Source of the DNA: Hordeum vulgare subsp. vulgare | Taxonomy: Eukaryota; Streptophyta; Magnoliopsida; Poales; Poaceae | Assembly (NCBI RefSeq): GCF_904849725.1 | Contig: NC_058524.1 | Coordinates: forward strand, 26,195,001 to 26,259,000 | Length of the DNA stretch: 64,000 bases | Direction: 5' to 3' | In this document: piece by piece, positions 58,937 to 64,000 of the stretch | Layout of the letters: each line of letters begins with the position of its first letter | Position numbering within the stretch: position 1 is the first letter of the stretch | The notes under the pieces: generated by a model | The model's input: only the letters and a program-made list of their open reading frames with translations | Told to the model about the DNA's origin: nothing | Databases searched by the model: none | Position numbers and translations under genes: made by a program

Positions 58937-60758
58937 TGTTGGAATTATGCCCTAGAGGCAATAATAAATATAGTTATTATTATAATTCCTGTATCAAGAT
59001 AATCGTTTATTATCCATGCTATAATTGTATTGAATGAAGACTCATTTACATGTGTGGATACATAAACAAAACACCGTCCCTAGCAAGCCTCTAGTTGGCT
59101 AGCCAGTTGATCAAAGATAGTCAGTGTCTTCTGATTATGAACAAGGTTTTGTTGCTTGATAACTGGATCACGTCATTAGGAGAATCACGTGATGGACTAG
59201 ACCCAAACTAATAGACGTAGCATGTTGATCGTGTCATTTTGTTGCTACTGTTTTCTGCGTGTCAAGTATTTATTCCTATGACCATGAGATCATATAACTC
59301 ACTGACACCGGAGGAATGCTTTGTGTGTATCAAACGTCGCAACGTAACTGGGTGACTATAAAGATGCTCTACAGGTATCTCCCAAGGTGTTAGTTGAGTT
59401 AGTATGGATCAAGACTGGGATTTGTCACTCCGTGTGAACGGAGAGGTATCTCGGGGCCCACTCGGTAATACAACATCACACACAAGCCTTGCAAGCAATG
59501 CAACTTAGTGTAAGTTGCGGGATCTTGTATTACGGAACGAGTAAAGAGACTTGCCGGTAAACGAGATTGAAATAGGTATACGGATACTGACGATCGAATC
59601 TCGGGCAAGTAACATACCGAAGGACAAAGGGAATGCCATACGGGATTATATGAATCCTTGGCACTGAGGTTCAAACGATAAGATCTTCATAGAATATGTA
59701 GGATCCAATATGGGCATCCAGGTCCCGCTATTGGATATTGACCGAGGAGTCTCTCGGGTCATGTCTACATAGTTCTCGAACCCGCAGGGTTTGCACACTT
59801 AAGGTTCGATGTTGTTTTATGCGTATTTGAGTTATATGGTTGGTTACCGAATGTTGTTCGGAGTCCCGGATGAGATCACGGACGTCACGAGGGTTTCCGG
59901 AATGGTCCAGAAACGAAGATTGATATATAGGATGACCTCATTTGATTACCGGAAGGTTTTCGGAGTTACCGGGAATGTACCGGGAATGACGAATGGGTTC
60001 CGGGAGTTCACCGGGAGGGGGCAACCCACCCCGGGGAAGCCCATAGGCCTTGAGGGTGGCACACCAGCCCTTAGTGGGCTGGTGGGACAGCCCAAAAGGG
60101 CTCAATGCGCCAAGAAAAAGAATCAAGAGGAAAGAAAAAAAAAAGGGGAGGAGGTGGGAAGGAAGGGGGACTCCCTCCCACCAAACCAAGTCCAACTCGG
60201 TTTTGGGGGGAGTCCTCCCCCCTTGGACTCGGCTGACCCCCTTGGGGCTCCTTGAGCCCCAAGGCAAGGTCCCCTCCCTCCCACCTATATATACGGAGGT
60301 TTTAGGGCTGATTTGAGACGACTTTTCCACGGCAGCCCGACCACATACCTCCACGGTTTTTCCTCTAGATCGCGTTTCTGCGGAGCTCGGGCGGAGCCCT
60401 GCTGAGACAAGGTCATCACCAACCTCCGGAGCGTCGTCACGCTGCCGGAGAACTCTTCTACCTCTCCGTCTCTTTTGCTGGATCAAGAAGGCCGAGATCA
60501 TCGTCGAGCTGTACGTGTGCTGAACGCGGAGGTGCCGTCCGTTCGGTACTAGATCGTGGGATTGATCGCGGCATTGTTCGCGGGGCGGATCGAGGGACGT
60601 GAGGACGTTCCACTACATCAACCGCGTTTTCTAACGCTTCTGCTGTACGATCTACAAGGGTACGTAGATCACTCATCCCCTCTCGTAGATGGACATCACC
60701 ATGATAGGGCTTCGCACGCGTAGGAAAACTTTTGTTTCCCATGCGACGTTCCCCAACA
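58937..60758 (+). repeat. 3' LTR of Angela-type copia retrotransposon
   Basis: 1822 bp, TGTTGGAATTATGCC ... CCCCAACA, nearly identical to the 5' LTR. It retains the segment CGATCGAATCTCGGGCAAGT (from 59591) that the 5' LTR lacks. It is followed by the target duplication CTTGA. Confidence 0.95.
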
Positions 60759-60763
60759 CTTGA

Positions 60764-61638
60764 CAGGAACCCTCTTCCTGGGGCGCTGGCCCTCAACATC
60801 ACCGGGGTCATCTCGTATAATCTTATACCGCAATGCACCGCATATCGGGCATCCATTCAAATTCTCATACTCCTCACCGCGTTAGAGGATGCAGTCATTA
60901 GGACATGCATGTATCTTCTGCATCTCTAATCCTAGAGGGCAGAGAATCGTCTTTGCTTTGTACGTACGGTGTGGCAATTCGTTATCCTTTGGAAGCTTGT
61001 TCTTCATTATTTTAAGTAGCTTCTGAAAATCCCTTGTCAGATATACCATTCTCTGCCTTCCATTACAACAATTAGAGTGTGGTATCTTTGCAATTTGGGT
61101 ACATCCCTTTTTTGTGATCCTCTAACATGCGATCGAACTTCAACTTCTCCCTTTCACTTTCACATTCTCTCTGTGCATCAACAATGACCCGGCGAAGATC
61201 ATCATCAGTGGGCACATCTGACGCCTCTTGATCTTCAGCTTTCCCCATTGCAGTATCACCGTATTGATGGAACATAGGATCCGGATAGTTGTTATCATCC
61301 TCTTCTTCTTCATTGTCTTCCATCATAACCCCTCTTTCTCCGTGCTTGGTCCAAACATTATAGTGTGGCATGAAACCCTTCTCAAGCAGGTGCAGTGAAG
61401 GGTTCTCGAGGAAGATTAATCCTTGTATTTCCACAGACAGTACATGGATAATACATAAAGCCATTCTGCTTTTTTGCCTCAGCCACTTCAAGAAAATTAT
61501 GCAGGCCGACAATGTAGTCGGAGGTGCGCGGTCACCGTACATCCATTGCCGGTTCATCTGTCGTGCTTTAGCACACACATTTGTTTTGTAGTGTAGGCTC
61601 TTCAAGATAACAAGGACAACATTCTTCACGACACTCAT
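60764..61638 (-). pseudogene. CACTA TNP2-type transposase, N-terminal part
   Basis: Read on the minus strand: MNRQWMYGDRAPPTT near 61560, KHGERGVMMEDNEEEEDDNN, REKLKFDRMLEDHKKGMYPN, then the downstream TNP2 segment with stops (MDARYAVHCGIRLYE, MLRASAPGRGFL) up to the retrotransposon at 60764. Together with 50160-51858 this is one gene split by the Angela insertion. Stops and frameshifts exist on both sides, so decay is not due to the insertion alone. Confidence 0.88.
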
Positions 61639-61767
61639 GTGTCTATGATTTCCTCACCAAATCTAAAATTATTTAGCCCCTAAATTATAATCCCCTGTGA
61701 GCAAGCACCCTTCCTCTACCCCACCAATGTCAACTTCCGAATCAAGCTGAAAGTCCAGGTCACTCCC
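61639..61767. other. Upstream edge of the CACTA transposase
   Basis: About 130 bases of non-coding DNA between the transposase start and the next repeat. The CACTA 5' terminus is not visible; it is either lost or displaced by the following element. Confidence 0.4.
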
Positions 61768-64000
61768 TGTGACAGCCCGATGCCGACGTTCCAGAAGATT
61801 CCCCTCTCTTTCCGTTTTTGTCGTGTGTCTATTTATATTTGTCGCATCATCATCGCATCATGCGCATCATCAGCATTGCATCGGCATCTCCGTTGCCGTC
61901 AGTTTTCAAAACTTGCATTCGTTAGTAGTCGCCGGTTCTCGTCGTTGTCCGTTCCGAGCCCGACCGCACACGCACGCGCCCGCGGCACCGTCGTAACTCT
62001 GTTTTTAAAGCGTGTATAAACTTCCTCTGATCGGGTTGAGATTTGTCGTGCGGTATTATTTATATATAGGTAGGCCGTCTGTCGAATTTCGTCGTGAACG
62101 GAGTTCGTCTGGTCCCCGAACGGTCGACCCTAGCGGCACCGTATTCGGTCTACCGTCGGACGTGTTCCGGTGTTTTAAATTGTGTCGCCGCGCCGCCCGT
62201 TCTCCCACTCGTCTCCGGTTATCCCCTCTACACGGCCGCGTACCCGTTCCCGCGTTCGGAATCGTCCGAATCCGACCCCGCGGTTGCATCCGGAACGCGA
62301 TTCAGGTTAACCGAGCCCCTCTTTTCCCTATATATACCCCCTCCTCCTAATTTTTAGACAGTCATCCCCATCTGCCTCAAAAACCGTGCCTAACCCTAAT
62401 CCCCTCTCTCTCTCCCGCCAGCCGCCAGCCACCGCGGGTCCGCCGAGCCCATCCGAGGCCCGCCGGGCCCATCTGCGCGCCGCCGCCTGGACCCGAGCCG
62501 CCGCCGCCCCCGTTCTCCCTGCCCGAGCCGCCGCCGCCCCCGTTCTCCCTGCCCGAGCCGCCGCCGCCCCCGTTCTCCCTACCCGAGCCGCCGCCGCCCC
62601 CGTTCTCCCTGCCCGAGCCGCGGCTCCCCATGGCTCTCCCTGCCCGCGCGCCCTCGCCGGAGATCCTCGCCGGCCGCCGCCTCCGCGCCGCTGGCCGCCG
62701 GCCTTCCCCTGCCCTGCCGCCTTGCCTCCTCGCCCGAACAAGCCGCCAGTTGAGCAGATCCGCCGCGCCCGATCTCGCCGCCACATCGGCCTCCGGCCTC
62801 CATGATGCCATGTGCCGCCGCCGTTCCCCCTATTGCGCCGGATCCGCCACCACCGAGCCCCGCCGTGGCGTCAGGCGCCCCCACGCCCGACGGCCGCCGC
62901 CACGGCTCGCGCAGTTCGCCCAGGAGAACGACGAGCCGCCAGGCCCGATCTGGTCGAGCAGACGACCAGTTGGGCCGATTCCTGCACGCCTGGGCCCAGC
63001 TCGGCCTCCCCACCCCGCCGCGCAACCGGCCCACCTGCAGCAGGCCTTCGACGGCCCTGCCGGCCAGCCGCTCGCCCGAGCGCGCCTGAGGCACTGCCTC
63101 CCGCTTCGCCCTTGGGTCGACCGACCAACTGCCAGGCCTCGGCCTCCTCCCCGCAACATGGGCCAGGCCCACTAAGGTGACCAGCCCCCCAGCCCCTTTA
63201 TTTTACGCATAGACGCCTCTTAGTAATTTTACGCCGCAGTTTCGGCCCGGTAGCTATTATGGGATTATTTTCGGTTTAGATAATTTCAGGATTTAGCTAA
63301 ATATTTAAACGCTCGTAGATTCTTAACCGTAAGTCGGATCGCGACATATTGTATATGGTTTTGTGGTAGTTTCGCGTGTAGAATACGAATTTGAAACATG
63401 CAAAATTGTTTCAGGTAGTTTAACGTGCCAAACGCCTAGTTTTGCGTGCTGTTTCAATAGGACGCGCCCCGTATTTAATTTTCATGCAAGACCGGGTTGC
63501 CTGTATGCCTTAGATTAAATGCCCGTGTTTTAGGACTCATTTTTGCATGTATTTTAGAGCGGTCAATTGTATTTTTACGTGTAGGGATTTGCCGTTAATT
63601 TATTTTCCCGCATTTATGTGAGGCTTTATTTTGTGTTGCAAACTCCACATATTTCATATGTTTTCGGGGTAGAAAAATCCCATGGATTTTTCTGTGCAAT
63701 TAGTTTTAGCTTTTGAGCAAGTTATTTCGCGCGATATTTTGCTATGTTGCCCTTTTGTTTAATTCGTAGGATTTATTCCGTGCGTCGTTTGACGGAGTTG
63801 TCAACTAGAGAGTTGATCTTGGATGTTTTGTTTAGCCCCTGGTATTTTTGGTTGCAATAGAAATGCATGTTTAGGTGTGTTTTCTTGCTCTCAAGTTGCT
63901 AGAAAAAGTGTTGTTTTAGACGTGCTGAAATATTTCTAAGTCTGGAATTTGTTATATTTTGTTGTTGTCTTGTCTTGCTTGCATCTTGTGATCTGTAGCT
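61768..64000 (+). mobile_element. Probable Ty3/gypsy-type LTR, running off the window
   Basis: It begins TGTGACAGCCCGATGCCGAC, a typical TG-starting LTR end. A TATA motif CTATATATA lies at 62328-62336 and is followed by a GC-rich transcribed-looking block (62380-63180), then AT-rich sequence to the window end. No CA terminus, primer-binding site or coding domain is inside the window, so the superfamily is a judgement from resemblance. The GC-rich block is open in several frames, but the peptides are low-complexity. Confidence 0.5.
62491..62624. repeat. 30-bp GC-rich tandem repeat, 4.4 copies
   Basis: The unit CCCGAGCCGCCGCCGCC + CCCGTTCTCCCTG repeats at 62491, 62521, 62551, 62581 and partly at 62611, almost without change. 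Near-identity of the units suggests recent expansion. Confidence 0.92.

Larger units (their letters stand above)
51864..60758 (+). mobile_element. Complete Angela/BARE-type Ty1-copia retrotransposon (8.9 kb)
   Basis: It has two full LTRs, a primer-binding site, a polyprotein region and a polypurine tract, bounded by the target duplication CTTGA. It is inserted into the TNP2 transposase gene of a CACTA element, since the gene continues on both sides. LTR divergence of about 1.7% by eye gives roughly 0.6 million years with a rate of 1.3e-8 per site per year, a commonly used grass value; this is a rough inference. Confidence 0.95.

Noticed and set aside
62386..63180. Several ORFs of 100-197 residues on both strands
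   Set aside because: They are GC-rich composition artefacts around a 30-bp repeat inside a probable LTR.

Overview
The window is nuclear DNA from a Triticeae grass (wheat, Aegilops or barley type). The evidence is the transposon content: a tRNA-derived Au-type SINE, many Stowaway and Tourist MITEs, Caspar-like CACTA elements with the CACTACTAG terminus, and a complete Angela/BARE-type Ty1-copia retrotransposon. Genes have plant-style spliced exons, and a few genes sit as islands in a nested repeat sea. I see no bacterial operons, CRISPR arrays or canonical tRNA/rRNA genes.

Layout. 1-4112: the 3' part of a ribosome-biogenesis gene (RPF1, Brix domain) on the + strand, with MITEs and a 132-bp duplication in its introns. 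5552-6259: an intronless LEA-2/NDR1-HIN1-like membrane protein gene. 6.5-10.1 kb: a Stowaway MITE, an Au SINE, AT-rich filler and an 866-bp hAT-type element. 10.3-33.8 kb: three paralogous class II plant O-methyltransferase genes on the minus strand (10293-11459, 21812-23003, 32529-33750), about 11 kb apart, each with two exons and the same phase-0 intron. Repeats separate them: AT-rich foldback-like DNA with tRNA-like motifs, a 96-bp tandem array, a GC-rich retroposon, a Gypsy RNase H relic, a PIF/Harbinger transposase pseudogene and a LINE pseudogene. 34-44 kb: MITEs, a second copy of the GC-rich retroposon, a LINE 3' end, and a complete 3.36-kb CACTA element inserted into another GC-rich repeat. 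45-61.7 kb: CACTA-derived DNA, including a decayed TNP2-type transposase gene that is split by the 8.9-kb Angela element (51864-60758). 61.8-64 kb: the start of a probable Ty3/gypsy LTR that runs off the window.

Biology. The functional host content is RPF1 (60S ribosomal subunit maturation), the NHL protein (membrane, stress or defence family) and the O-methyltransferase array (small-molecule phenolic methylation). The array is the most interesting part. The three genes share a conserved upstream box and 3' flanks, so they arose by local duplication. Two of the three replace a glycine of SAM-binding motif I with cysteine, and all three appear to carry glutamine where the family usually has a catalytic glutamate. 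The rest is mainly a layered record of transposition, with several target-site duplications that can be read directly.
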